This document shows positions 30,762 to 42,869 of a stretch of DNA of 64,000 nt, piece by piece. Within the stretch, counting starts at the first letter, position 1; every line of letters begins with the position of its first letter. The position numbers and the translations under genes were made by a program. Source of the stretch: Diphasiastrum complanatum (lineage: Eukaryota; Streptophyta; Lycopodiopsida; Lycopodiales; Lycopodiaceae); contig CM055098.1 of assembly GCA_029204225.1 (NCBI GenBank), positions 5,759,246 to 5,823,245 on the forward strand, read 5' to 3'. The notes beneath the pieces are model-generated. The model was not told the origin of the DNA. It made no database searches and worked only from the letters and a program-made list of their open reading frames with translations.

Positions 30762-30900
30762 CTGGAAGAATTAGTCTAAGTGATAGGAGAAACTATCAGT
30801 GACTTAAGTATGAAAATCTGATATTTACAGAACAAGAAAACAATTACTCTATCGGCTAGTAGAGTCTTGTACTGTGAAAGCTAATCAAGCTATAAAGATA

Positions 30901-30912
30901 ACTCTGATACCA
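30901..30912 (-). other. Primer-binding site of element E (initiator-Met tRNA)
   Basis: The minus strand reads TGGTATCAGAGT right after CCAACA, the end of the LTR fragment 30913-31063. Confidence 0.75.
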
Positions 30913-31063
30913 TGTTGGAGAGAGAGGGAAAGAATAAATGACGAACACGAATGAGAAACGAACTCGAACAAGAAACAAACGAGAAGCGAACTCGAACAGA
31001 AAATGTTCATGTGCAGCGGAATGAATTAAACGACTCTCTCCGAAAGCATGACTACGCCTATCA
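30913..31063 (-). repeat. LTR 3'-end fragment between elements F and E
   Basis: The minus strand reads TGATAGGCGTAGTCATGC ... CTCTCTCCAACA, the last ~150 bp of an LTR of the 38640-39870 family. Its inner edge is fused to protease codons of element F. Confidence 0.75.
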
Positions 31064-32057
31064 GAATGACCAAGATGAATAAATTTCTTCGTGCTGTAAG
31101 AGTTGAAAATCTCACGTTGATTGGTCACATGTTGAGTTGCTCCAGAATCCAGAAACCATGAATCATCCAAAATTGCATTTTGGTCTTTGACCATAAATGC
31201 ACCTTCGTCCACTCCGACCTGGGGAGATGATGAAATTGTGTTTGCTTGTTGATCAGGTTGCTTTGCTACATTCTTCGCTTGGAGAATTCGGCAATCCTTG
31301 ATCTCATGGTTATTGCGCTTGCAATACCTACAAAACATCTTCTTCTTTGATTGTGGATCTGATGATTGTGCTTGACTTTGAGTCTCCTTTTGATTCGTTG
31401 TAGCCTTCCTGGAGCTTTTTTGTTTCTGTCGCTTAGAACCTTTGTTGACATATAGAGCTTGAGTGGAGGAAATGGACAAAACGTCATGACTTCTTTGATT
31501 ATCTTCTTGTAGCAACATAGTGATAACTCTGGTAAAAGTTAGATCTGAGTGTGTCGATATGATCATCACCCAGTTCTCATATGTAGAGGGCAGGCTTGAA
31601 AGCAATGTCATGATTGCGTCTTGATCGTCTATGACTGATCCGACAGCGGCCATCTGTTGCGAGAGACTCTTAAACTGGTTAATGTGACTCTAGAGAGAAT
31701 CACTATTAGACATCTTGAAAGTGAATAATTTTCTTCGTAGATGTAATTTGGTAGTTATGTCCCTCATGTCATATAGTGAGTTCAGGATGTCCCAAACTTC
31801 TTTTGAAGTTTTAGCTTCAGCTATGTGTCCAATCTGAGTATCTGATATATCAAGGATGATGAGCGCGAAACCTTTACCATCCTTCAATTTCCACTTTGAG
31901 TCTTTTGTGTTGTCTTCAGGCTTTACTTCGGTACATGTAACAACATCTCATAACTCGTTGGCTATCAGCAAATTCCTAATCTAAAATTTTCACAAATGAT
32001 AATTGGATCCATTCAGCTTGTTTGTGATAAGACCAACTTTACTTTGAGAATCCATCT
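31064..32057 (-). pseudogene. Element F gag, zinc knuckle and protease start
   Basis: Minus-strand pieces in order: MDSQSKVGLITNKLNGSNYH (about 32057, then stops), MKDGKGFALIILDISDTQIG with TSKEVWDILNSLYDMRDITT (31887), MAAVGSVIDDQDAIMTLLSS with NWVMIISTHSDLTFTRVITM (31653), CRYCKRNNHEIKDC (perfect knuckle) and SWFLDSGATQHVTNQREIF (protease). The frame then runs into LTR sequence at HLGHSDRRSHAF, so protease is cut after about 30 residues. At least two frameshifts are present. Confidence 0.8.
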
Positions 32058-32061
32058 AGAA

Positions 32062-32341
32062 CTTAAAGGTCTGTCGATTGTATCGATGATGATAAGATGT
32101 AGTAATGCCAACAATAGGAAAACAATTCTCTGATACTGAAAGGATGAATGAAACTGAAGAATGTGATATCAATTTGATATCGCGAAAGATATCCAGTATT
32201 AGATCTTTCGCTCTGATATCGAAATAGTATTATGCCTTGATAGAGATCACAGATCTGATACCGTGGTGGTTCAGATAAAGAAAATAGTGATCTAGCACTG
32301 ATACTATGATTGAAACTCGGATATAAGAATGGAATGCTCCA
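32062..32341 (-). other. Element F leader, PBS not recognisable
   Basis: Sequence between the F LTR end and the gag start. Immediately after the LTR (minus strand) comes TGGAGCATTCC, which only begins like a PBS, so the priming site seems lost or altered. Confidence 0.5.
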
Positions 32342-33255
32342 TGTTGGAAAGAGGTATGTGAAAGATAGGTCGAATAAGACTCGAATGAGGTCCAATAATA
32401 TTCGAATAAAAGGAATTCGAATGACAAGAAAGAAAGCTTATCGTGCGTAGCGGAATAGACTATCTTCCTCTTTCTTCATGCATGACTAGCCTATCAATTT
32501 TAAACAAAACAATAGTGATAGAAATCACATTCGGTCTTATAATAACTAACTTTGAAATCACCAGTACTACAGTGATTACGTAGCCACACAATAATGCATT
32601 GAATTATCAAACAAATAATTAGTCGCGAGAGACTACAAAAATGCATACATTCTGAAACAAACCTGAACGCAATAAAAGATAGTATAAATTCAGTATGAAA
32701 ATGAAACAGAAGTAAATGAGTACAATAAGTTGCGGATCGAAGCCGCGTACTCTAAGCTATCTCCGAGGGGCTAAAAATGAAAGTCTGAATTAAGCGCAAT
32801 GCTGATAAGCAGTAAGCGCAATAACAATCTCTAAACAACTCTAAGAAGTGAGGTAGAATGCTCAGGAGTGTTCAAGCTCGCAGGCTTCAGAGAGAGAGCT
32901 AAGTATTCAATACTTGTTGATCTATTGATAAAAAACTTTTGAACTTTGGAACTTGATAATTGAGATGTATGAACAGCTAATTTATACTAAGTAATTAGGT
33001 CGTCAAATGTGATTGCCAGTTGGCTGGAAACTGTTGGCATTCATCTAGTTCCTTCTCAAAAATTAATTGCTGATAAGTGGTAACATTTGGTTGTAAACAT
33101 TCTGTTTGCATAAATGAACGTAGATTGTCACTCTACAGAAATGAATGTAAACTGCCACAGGCGACAGTGTCGCAAAAAGGCAAAAAATGCGACACTGCAT
33201 TTTTACTCGTGATTTCTGACAGGTGAAAAATGCGAAAAGGCGACACTACATTTTT
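32342..33255 (-). repeat. Element F 5' LTR, 5'-truncated (about 914 bp)
   Basis: The minus strand ends CCTCTTTCCAACA. Apart from substitutions it matches most of the plus-strand LTR 38640-39870, including the block ACAGTGTCGC/GCGACACTG around 33165-33250. Where the other LTR has a long CT array this copy has only about CTCTCTCT (32890-32897). The outer ~230 bp are missing. Confidence 0.75.
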
Positions 33256-33483
33256 ACATATGAGGTAATGTATTGTTGCTCAATTTTGTTGTTAAAGAAA
33301 TACTCCTTGAATTCAGTTGAGATATATTCTCCCCCGTCGTCGGAGCTTAGTGCTATAATTCTCTTACCAGTTTCATTTTCTACACGCTCTTTGAATTGTC
33401 GAAAGATTTTGAAAGCCTATGATTTCTGCTTGATGAAATAAACAGTTGTTTTTCTGGAATATTTGTCAATAGAAGTGTAAGGA
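33256..33483 (-). pseudogene. copia integrase fragment (element I)
   Basis: The minus strand reads SIDKYSRKTTVYFIKQKS, FKIFRQFKERVENETGKRII and DDGGEYISTEFKEYF, the stretch from after the first catalytic Asp to just past the second. It is bordered on one side by the truncated F LTR and on the other by unrelated DNA. Confidence 0.7.
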
Positions 33484-34198
33484 TCACCTAGTTAAGATCC
33501 GACACATGTGGAGCAAAACCACCCAGCCAAGAGAAAATGGCTAGTCAATACCCTAATCACTTCACCCCCATGCCATGGTGAATGAATGCAAGAGAGGAGG
33601 GGCTCTTGGCTTCGAGGATAAAAAATCCAATAGGGAGATGGGCAAGTCATGGACGTAACATTCTTCCCCCCTTTAAAAAGTTATGTCCTCAGGAAGATCC
33701 ACATTTATATGCTTTTAACTCTCTCCCATGAATTATTATTCTCAATCTGACCATCCAACCTAACCAAGCACTTAAAGATAGAACGATTTCTCAATTGATT
33801 ATCTCTGATTCTGAGTACTCTTTCAGGTTTCAAAGGTACATTGAGCGATAAGTCCTAATAGGCAAAATCTTTAAAACATGCAACTGTCATCATCATATAA
33901 ACTAAGGTTACATGATACACTGGATGAGCAGTCGACCAATCATGAAGATCAAGTTCAAAAGCTAACAAATCAATCTTTTAACTTTTATATTTACCTTGAA
34001 AATCAATTCTTAGTCTGAATTCAATATCAAATAAGTACTTAGAGATGGAATAATTTTTAAATTATCTATCTCTGCACTGAAATACTATATCTGCCTTTAG
34101 AAGTACACTAAAAGATAAATTTTCCTATTGGGCTTGATTCTCTCCAATCTAGTAATGTCACCTTCATGTAATCTCAGTTATATGAATCTCTGGGTGAA
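33484..34198 (-). other. Possible 3' end and LTR of a decayed gypsy element
   Basis: The minus strand has DLPEDITF-stop followed by a purine run (AAAGGGGGGAAGAATG at 33661-33676). This is the usual layout of a chromodomain end and polypurine tract in plant gypsy elements, with TGTTACGTCC-like LTR sequence beyond. Evidence is thin. Confidence 0.3.
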
Positions 34199-35733
34199 GT
34201 GTCACCGCACATTGAAAATCAATGTTCAATGTATTTTATCACTTTCATAGATGATTATTCTAGATGGTCTACAGTCATCATTAAGCACAAATCTGAAGCC
34301 TTTGAATGCTTAGTGGATCCACCAGTTGGCAAGAAACCCATTGGTTGTAAATGGGTATACAGGACTAAGTACCATGCAGATGGAAGTATAGCAAAGCACA
34401 AAGCAAGATTGGTGATCAAAGGTTATGCACAAAGTAAAGGGATCGACTATGAAGAGACCTTCGTGCCAGTATGTAAGTGGAATAATCTACGTCTACTTGT
34501 TGCTTTAGCTTCACATTTTGGTTGGCCTTTTGCATCAGATGGATGTGAAATCTGCTTTTCTAAATGGGGAGCTAGAAGAAGAGGTGTTCATGGATCAAGT
34601 TGAAGGCTTTGTAGTGAAAGGACAGGAGAATAAAGTATGTCGCTTGAAAAAAGCGCTTTATGGTCTTAAACAGGCACCACATGCATGGTATAGCAGGATT
34701 GATGCCTACTTTTGTTCAAAGGGGATGGTGAGAACACATTCTGATCCAAATCTTTACGTCTTATGCTTTGATGGTATGGTTGCTTTGATTGCTCTTTATG
34801 TTGATGACTTGATTATTACGCGAAATAATCAAGAGATGATAGACATGATAAAGAAAGACCTCATGGAACAATTTGAGATGACAGATCTCAGCCTAATGCA
34901 TCATTGCCTTGGAGTAGAGGTGTGGCAAAAAGGACACGAAGTGGGTATAACACAGGTGAAGTATGTCAAAGAGTTGCTGCACAGGTTCAGGTTGTAGGAT
35001 TGCAAACCAGTGAATACTCCTATTGGACCTTCTAGGCTTGATGAGTCACAGCCATTTGATGTTACGCTGTATAGGCAGTTAGTAGGCAGCTTGATTTATC
35101 TTACCACGACTAGACCAGATATATGCTATGTTGTTGGTATTGTAAGTCAGTTTATGATAGCACCTACAAAAATTCATTGGAAGACAGCTAAACGCATTTT
35201 GCGTTACGTCAAAGGCACTTCAGATTATGGCTTGATTTACATGAAGCATGAGGATTTACCTGAGTTGTGGCTATGTGGATGCGGATTGGGGAGGTGACTA
35301 TGACAATCTTAGATCCACCACAGGGTATGTATTCCAACTTTGTGGCAATTGCTTTTCCTAGTCTAATAAGAAACAAAGTACAATTGCTCTATCCACTTCA
35401 GAAACATAATATAAGGCAATGTGTAGCGCAGCACATGAAGCTATCTAGTTGAGACATATCTTGGAAGAAGTTGGCATGAAACAGAAAAATCCCACAACTA
35501 TACATAGCGATAGTCAGAGTGGCATTCAGCTGGCAAAGAATCCAGTGTTCCATGCGAGAACCAAACACATTGAGATTCAGTATCACTTCATACGTGAGAG
35601 GCTACTGAGTCGTGAAATTCATGTTGTTCATTGTAGTACGGAAGAACAACTAGTTGATATTTTCACTAAGCCACTTGTTGGAGAAAAGTTTGATAGGTTT
35701 AGATCAAAGCTTTCTGTACTTAAAGTTTGTTGA
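34199..35733 (+). pseudogene. Element G: copia integrase scrap, reverse transcriptase and RNase H
   Basis: A plus-strand integrase scrap (MYFITFIDDYSRWSTVII) is joined directly to RT: PVGKKPIGCKWVYRTKYHAD, KHKARLVIKGYAQSKGIDY and ASHFGWPF. After a frameshift come QMDVKSAFLNGELEEEVF, LYGLKQAPHAWYSRIDAYF, LIALYVDDLIITRNN (YVDD box), TDLSLMHHCLGVEVW and a stop. Further frames give YRQLVGSLIYLTTTRPDICY and KTAKRILRYVKGTSDYGL, then IHSDSQSGIQLAKNPVFHAR, IEIQYHFIRERLLSREI and VDIFTKPL. All Pol landmarks of the 3' half are present but split by at least four frame breaks. The integrase-RT fusion is an internal deletion. Confidence 0.85.
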
Positions 35734-36064
35734 CTTCAAATCTATGTATATGACTGTATAAAAAGTAGACTCTACTTTAAGGGAGAGAGTTAGAATTAAA
35801 GTAGAAAGAATCACTGTGTTACTATATTGTTGGGTCCTATCAGTCGATAAGGATCAGGTGGCCTTGCCATGAGGCGAGTCGATGGGACACGCGTCCCGCC
35901 AACGGCAACCTGGGTCATGCATGGGTTGCCTGACTGAAGAACTATATGTACAATGTAATTTCATTTTGAGAAATACAGTTGCTATGTGAGCTTGTTGTGG
36001 AGAGTATTTTTCTGTCTGTGTTACTATGTAGCATGATCTGTGTTCCTGTTCAAAGCAAATTCTA
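35734..36064 (+). repeat. Element G purine tract and 3' LTR (LTR 35790-36064)
   Basis: A purine tract (AAGGGAGAGAG, 35779-35789) precedes TTAGAATTAAAG; the LTR ends GCAAATTCTAA. The ends form the inverted repeat TTAGAATT/AATTCTAA and are not TG..CA. The distal ~60 bp match the LTR scrap at 28958-29021. Confidence 0.7.
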
Positions 36065-37215
36065 AGTCAAACTCCTTCATTATTAGATGCAAAGTATTTC
36101 ATCACTTTCATTGACGAGTTCTCTAGAAGAACAACTGTTTATTTCATTAAGCAAACTTCACACTGCTGCCTATTCCAGAGGGAGATCGAGGACAAACATC
36201 AAATCAGAATGCAGAGCCCCATACTCTAGAGCAGTAGGAAGTAGAGGATCGACCCCACGAACAAGAAATGTTTGAGCAACGACAAAACGAACATCAAAGG
36301 TCAACGAGACAAAGAAGACCTCCAGGCTGCTACTCTGACAATCTTCAATGGAGTGAAGACACGTAATTTGAGTATTGCAGCTTCACAGAAGAGCAACATA
36401 CCAAGAAGCTATCCAGAGTCCAGAGGGAGAATTTTGGCAGCAGACAATGTCAGAGGAGATCGAGTCGATGAGGCGAAACGAGACATGGACATTAGAGCCA
36501 CTGCCAAAAAACAGAAAAGTAGTCGACTGCAAGTGGTGTACAAGAAAAAGTTGAAATCAGATGGCACTATTGGCCGCTACAAAACAAGGCTTGTCACGAA
36601 GGGTGTTGAGATATGGTGTTGACTATTTCGACACATATTCACCCAAGGTCAAGATGACAAGCACAAGGGTACTCCTTGCATATGCCACACAATACAATCT
36701 AGAAATTCACCAGATTGACGTGAAAACAGCCTTTCTCCACGGAGATCTAGAGGAGGAAATCTTCATGTAGCAACCTGAAGGCTATGAAGACCTCGACAAC
36801 AAACAATATGTCAACGATTGCAGAGATACATCTACGGTCTAAAACAGGCATCACGAGCCTAGTTCAAAAAGCTTGATGGTCTTCTGAAGTCTCTAGACTT
36901 CAATCCTACTCAGCCAGACTGCAATGTCTACATCAAAAGAGTAGGAAAGGATTTTGTGATACTGACCATTTTCGTGGATGATTCACTGATGATAGGAAAT
37001 TCCTTGATGTTGATCAAAGACACGAAGAGTCAAATTCTTGAAAGCTACGAAATCACAGATCTTGGAGAAGCAACAAAATGCCTAGTGCTGGAGATCAGAA
37101 AAATATGATTGCAGATCTGCTCACGAAACCGCTCAACAAGCCACTCTTTGCCAAGCAAAGAAGGGCAATTGGATTAAACGAACAAAGCTGCAAGGTTCAA
37201 GAGGGAGAGTCAGAA
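36065..37215 (+). pseudogene. Element H1: copia integrase start, RT and RNase H end, badly decayed
   Basis: Directly after the G LTR the plus strand reads DAKYFITFIDEFSRRTTVYF (integrase), then unreadable linker. RT follows: KKKLKSDGTIGRYKTRLVTK, GVDYFDTYSPKVKMTSTRVL, EIHQIDVKTAFLHGDLEEEI, a stop, LKQAS-like and DCNVYIKRVGKDFVILTIF with FVDD (where YVDD is usual), and YEITDLGEATKCLVLEI. It then jumps to MIADLLTKPLNKPLFAKQRR, the RNase H tail. Most of RNase H is deleted. Confidence 0.75.
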
Positions 37216-37740
37216 ATGGTGAACTCCTACAACTTTGTCGCAGCACGAACAAGATACGAAAGTCGAACGAGAACAATTCGCAATAGTCAACGTCCCTTGA
37301 CTCGAAGCATGAACAATTTGCAAATTATTCATGGATTGTAAACACACCTCCAGGACTGTAAACCGCAAAGGGACGCAAAACAAAAAATTGTGAAACAAAC
37401 AAAGAAGAATCTTTCGCGCTGCCAACTGGCAGCTCAACGGGATTTACGCCCAACTGAAACGAATAGCAACGACGGAGACTAACTAACTAGCTGATTAGCG
37501 TTAACTAGTTTTGTGATTCTACGTCTAGTATCTTGTAAGACTTCACACAGTGGAGATATAAACGATCCTCTTTGGATCACAAAAATTATCTGAATACAGA
37601 GATCTATAAGAGACAGAGAGAGAGAGGTAGCGAATAGTGCAGAAAAATACTAGAAACTATAGTTGTGCATGAAAGTCTGCCAACGAGCAAAACACAACGA
37701 AAGAGCAGAGTGTTAATGACCGATCTGGACGAAGCTCATT
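37206..37740 (+). repeat. Probable 3' LTR of element H1
   Basis: A purine tract (GGGAGAG, 37203-37209) after the RNase H end is followed by sequence with no coding sense. It includes GATATAAACGATCC (37555), which may be its TATA region, and GAGAGAGAGAG (37617-37627). Exact ends are not visible. Confidence 0.45.
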
Positions 37741-37744
37741 ATGC

Positions 37745-38632
37745 CTTGGTATTTAAATCCACAGAGAAAAAAAATAGAATCTGATCTACATTACTCAATA
37801 AAGGTACATCTACAACATGTTAGTCAGATATAATCTGATTAATTGCAAGTTAGCTCTCTCACCAATGGAATCAGGTCTCAAATTGTCACAAGACCAGTGT
37901 CCTCAAATCATTCATGAGAAACATCAGATGCGTGAGTATCTCTATCATTCTATTATAGGATCTCTTATGTACGCCATGATCTGTACCAGGCCAGACATTG
38001 CTTTTGCAGTCAACTCTCTCAGTCAGTTTATGACTAACCCTAGTATAACACATTGGAAGGCTCTTATCAGAGTCATGAGATATCTTCGAGCTACTACGGA
38101 TTTTTGCATTTGTTACAGAGCAGTCGAGAATGACAAACTCAATTTACTCAGTGGTTACACAGATGCAAGGTGGGCAGGAGATGTAGACACTCGTAAATCC
38201 ACCTCCGGATTTGCATTCTTCATCAACAACGGTCCTATTTCTTGGAACAGTCACAAGAAATCTTTGGTAGCTCTATCTTCCACTGAATCAAAGTATATCG
38301 CAGCCTCTCAAGCTACAAAAGAAGCAATTTGGTTGAGGAACTTACTCTCAGATATCAATCTGAATCAATATGCTCCGACGACATTATTTTGTGATAATCA
38401 AAGTGTCATTGCCTTGTCAGCCAACCCTAAATTTCATTTTAGGAGTAAGCATATCGAACTCAAGTATCACTTCGTCAGAAGCAAAATTCTCAACAAAGAG
38501 GTCAGATTGCAGTATTATAGAATGCAAGATATGATAGCAGATATTCTTACCAAAGCAATAAGCCTGGAAGCACACAAAAGATTTTGTGTGGAACTACGTC
38601 TAAAGGTCAAGGCATTCATGGATTCGCATTAA
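37745..38632 (+). CDS. Element H2: copia reverse transcriptase end and RNase H
   Basis: A plus-strand frame with 271 codons from 37817; the sense begins a little earlier (ITQ-stop-RYIYNMLVRY). It contains LALSPMESGLKLS, YHSIIGSLMYAMICTRPDIA, SLSQFMTNPSITHWKALIRV, LSGYTDARWAGDVDTRKSTS (first RNase H Asp), SLVALSSTESKYIAASQATK (Glu), TTLFCDNQSVIALS (Asp), HIELKYHFVRSK and ADILTKAI. It ends with a stop just before the purine tract. The 5' part of the element is absent. Confidence 0.85.
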
Positions 38633-38639
38633 GGGAGAG

Positions 38640-39870
<1,231 letters not shown>

Positions 39871-39884
39871 GAATCGAGGTCTCT

Positions 39885-40180
39885 ATTGTCCTTGTAGTAT
39901 TTCTAGACCGATATGTGTCGATATAAGCTTGTAGTATTTCTAGACCGATATGATATTGCTGGCTGTAGTCATAGCCTCCTCAAAAGTAAAAACTCAAGAT
40001 TGGCATATAACCAACTGAATATCACTTGGAAATCCCCTTAAAAAACAATCAAGTATAAGTTTGAGGGTAAACCCATTGAGAGGCAGTGATGCCTACAACA
40101 GATATTATGCTACAATGTTAGAGATGCTGGATTAATGTAGTGAATTATGGAGAAATGCAATGACATTGTTACAAGAATGC
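39885..40180 (-). pseudogene. gypsy-type gag fragment
   Basis: The minus strand reads FTTLIQHL, then SLPLNGFTLKLILDCFLRGF, PSDIQLVICQS and FTFEEAMTTASNI, a capsid-like block of retrotransposon gag with stops between. The 25-bp word starting CTTGTAGTATTTCTAGACCG is duplicated (39889 and 39929). Confidence 0.45.
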
Positions 40181-40207
40181 AAACTAGGAACATTTCAGGT
40201 TCAAATT

Positions 40208-40467
40208 TCCTATATAGAGAGGATTATTCTTAAACTCAATAGATTTCCTATCTAGGAAATGTTTCACTTTTTCTAGTTTGCAATTCCCTATATAGGGAGT
40301 GGTCTAGGAAATTTGAGGATTGAATCCCCTATATAGGGATTATTATCCTTAAATTCCCTAGATTGTCAATCTAGGGAATGTTCCACTTTTCATAGTTAGC
40401 ACTTTCCTAGATATGTTCACTTCAATCTAGGAAATTGTATGGGATTTTTTTTTTTCCTATATAGGAA
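40208..40467. repeat. Cluster of CCTA/TAGG palindromes and hairpins
   Basis: Within 260 bp: TCCCTATATAGGGA (40285-40298, perfect), CCCTATATAGGG (40327-40338), TTCCTATATAGGAA (40454-40467, perfect), ATTTCCTA/TAGGAAAT (40243-40260), ATTCCCTAGATTG/CAATCTAGGGAAT with a 1-nt centre (40353-40379) and TTTCCTAGAT/ATCTAGGAAA with a 12-nt loop (40403-40434). All are variants of one core, CCTAKATAGG-like. Confidence 0.85.
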
Positions 40468-42130
40468 TTGAACAAAAATTTATTGTATATCATATATTGT
40501 AGAAATTCAGCTACAAGGCAATCCATTATCTTTGGCATAGCTTTGATCCTATTTCGTACTTCGGCAGAAAGCCTCTACATTCATGTGATATATACATCAT
40601 CATCTCTCACAAGTTTCACTAGTAGCATCCTTTGGGAGGTAGCAATGAATGCTCAGATCTCCGAATAGGTGTACTAGATGCCTTGCTTAATCAATACTCA
40701 GAGTTTGCATCTCATTTCATCTCTCTACTACCTGAGGTCAATTGACATCATTAAAGCAAAATGATTTCCATACCTAACCTTTACTCAAATGATAGTGCCT
40801 TCGTTGATTCTGATGAAACTCCATTGGAAGCTGGGTAGCACTCAAAAAAACGGTCTAAGAAAAGCTTGAAAAAGTGATCATTAACAAGATTACTAGGCTC
40901 TGGGGAGTGATACTCCCTCTCTCTCAATGGTCAAAAGTTGTTGGTATGACTGGTAAGTCACTGATGACCCTTCCCACCTGTGTGAAAGGAGGCACTAGTG
41001 TCCTATCTGAATTGGATACCAAGGGATGCTCACTTGGCACGGACACATGTGTTGATGAAGGTGATCCTGAACACGTGGTTACGTTCTTGGCCTCCTATCC
41101 CGCGCCAAGCCTTCTACGAAATGGGGTGGCAAGAATGTAAAGAGGACAACAACACGAGAGAAATAGATATAGCATATCCACACATAGAAATGTGATGATC
41201 AAGGTAGCTGTTTATGCGTTAGCGTTCTTCAGTTGTCTTTCTCTTTTCCATTTAGCTATCTATCTCAGACACTCAATTTCATTTGAGACTTATGTAATGG
41301 ATGTCATTACTATGAATAAACTTCATGTTCTTAGTGAAAATTGTCGTGCATTTATAATAGAATGGTGTGTGCGATGTCTGTGTGTTCTATGTTTTGTAAT
41401 TAATTAACAAGAGCCACCACTCAACTTGCACTCTGAATCAAAGCATAATTGATATGAAGCATTGCTCAAAATGTGGATAAACCAATGCTCCTAGAAACCA
41501 AAACCACCACCGACATTCATTCTCTGCATAGACATCTTGTATCTCCTGCAGGTATAACCATAGCAGAAAATCTTTATAGAAGTCAACTTAGAGATTCATG
41601 TTTTAGACACAATACTTCTCTGTGGTTCGGTATGTTGATGTCCATGTCACATGACATCAACGGTCACTGCTAACCGTTGGTGGTTGTATAGCGATAGCCA
41701 ATAGTTGTACCTAGATAGCATAGGATAAGTAATGATCTTCTTGGCATGATCGATGCATTGTCACATAGGTGTGAATATGCAGACCATCGTATTGCACATT
41801 ATAGGATCTTGGCATGTTATCAACATGAGTATATATGTACAGGCATCGGGATCCTAATTTCATGCTTTTTGGTAATTTGAAATATCGTTCGTGTATGTGT
41901 GTGATCTAGTTTGCTTTGTGCATTTGTTGATTGCTGATTTTGTAGTGACTATCATCCTTGCTGTGATTTAACCTAACATTGGTTATGGGCCCACATGCAT
42001 AAGGGAAGAATCCAGAGTCACGTACAATCTTGAATCGAGCAGTATCACCCACTAATTCTGCCTTTTCCTTTGCCACGAGTGAACTCGTGCCATCAGTCAG
42101 TCTGCACAAAGGAACGATCATTCAAAGCAT
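40468..42130. other. No gene recognised; may include decayed 5' LTR of element N
   Basis: The plus strand around 41000-41195 has modest open frames without motif. TTGGTTATGGGCCCAC (41974-41989) is a weak PBS candidate just downstream of CCTAACA, which would put an LTR to its left. This is not secure. Confidence 0.35.
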
Positions 42131-42869
42131 TACATAACAAAATGATGGCACTGGAAGCGTTGACAGAGAGCAAGATGATTGATCGGCTGGAAGCTAAGAA
42201 TTACAGCTCGTGGAGTTGGAAGATGAAGATATTGCTGAAAAAAAGGGCCTTTGGCGAGTTGTTTTGGGCATAGAGGCTCCTGAACTAGATCAAGAGGGCC
42301 AGGTGAAGAACGCGCACAGCAGGCCGAATTGATTGCTGCAAAGGAGTCGAAAGCGCACATGACGTTATCATACAGGAAGAAAGCAGGCGCGAGGTTAATC
42401 CAACACAGAATGAAATGGCATTGTTGAGCAATTTCAAGAAGATGGGGATCAAGAGCCAAAGATCCGATGTAGAGGGAGGGCAATCGACTCAACAAGGGAC
42501 GGACTCCAACAAGAAAGCATGGCAAGATAAATCTGAAAAAAACTGCTACTATTGTGATTGGCGCGGTCACTTCGCCCGTGAATGCAATAAAAAGAAGGCT
42601 GACATGTAGAGGAGGGGTCCGGAGCAAGCTAACATAGTCGACAAAATGCAGGGTAACGCTGATGCATTCACCATGATGGCGGATGAGAATTGGAATTCTC
42701 TCGTACTCTCTGATACCTCATCGAATGATTTATCCTCAGACTCCAATGTAGACATCATCAATGTCAAGCCAAAAGTGAAAAGACAAGTCGTTGAAGTTGA
42801 TCCATATTGGTACTTGGATTCGGCTGCAACGTCTCACATGACTAACAATCGCCATGCCTTCATCACCTA
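42131..42869 (+). pseudogene. Element N (copia), left part: gag, zinc knuckle, protease start
   Basis: The plus strand reads MIDRLEAKNYSSWSWKMKIL (gag start block), then stops. From 42409 it gives ALLSNFKKMGIKSQ, CYYCDWRGHFAREC (perfect CX2CX4HX4C) and a spacer. DPYWYLDSAATSHMTNNRHA is the protease active site with Ala for the usual Gly in D-S-G/A-A-T. At 42869 (FITY) the coding sense is cut by array M; it resumes at 57099. gag has a large internal deletion and a stop at 42608. Confidence 0.8.
42865..42869. repeat. Target-site duplication ACCTA, left of array M
   Basis: ACCTA precedes TGTCGCGACA here and follows GGCTCCACA at 57094-57098. Coding sense of element N resumes directly after the right copy, confirming one insertion event at this site. 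Confidence 0.85.

Larger units (their letters stand above)
29022..30912 (-). mobile_element. Element E: Ty1/copia fragment, gag to integrase
   Basis: On the minus strand this runs from a PBS (30912-30901), through a short leader, gag, zinc knuckle and protease, into the integrase core, where it stops abruptly at an LTR scrap (29021). RT, RNase H and a proper 3' LTR are absent. Protein words match element F closely, so both are one family. Confidence 0.8.

Noticed and set aside
40874-41195. Two overlapping plus-strand frames of 65-88 codons
   Set aside because: Both are open by chance in the same stretch; neither shows a domain or neighbouring exon.
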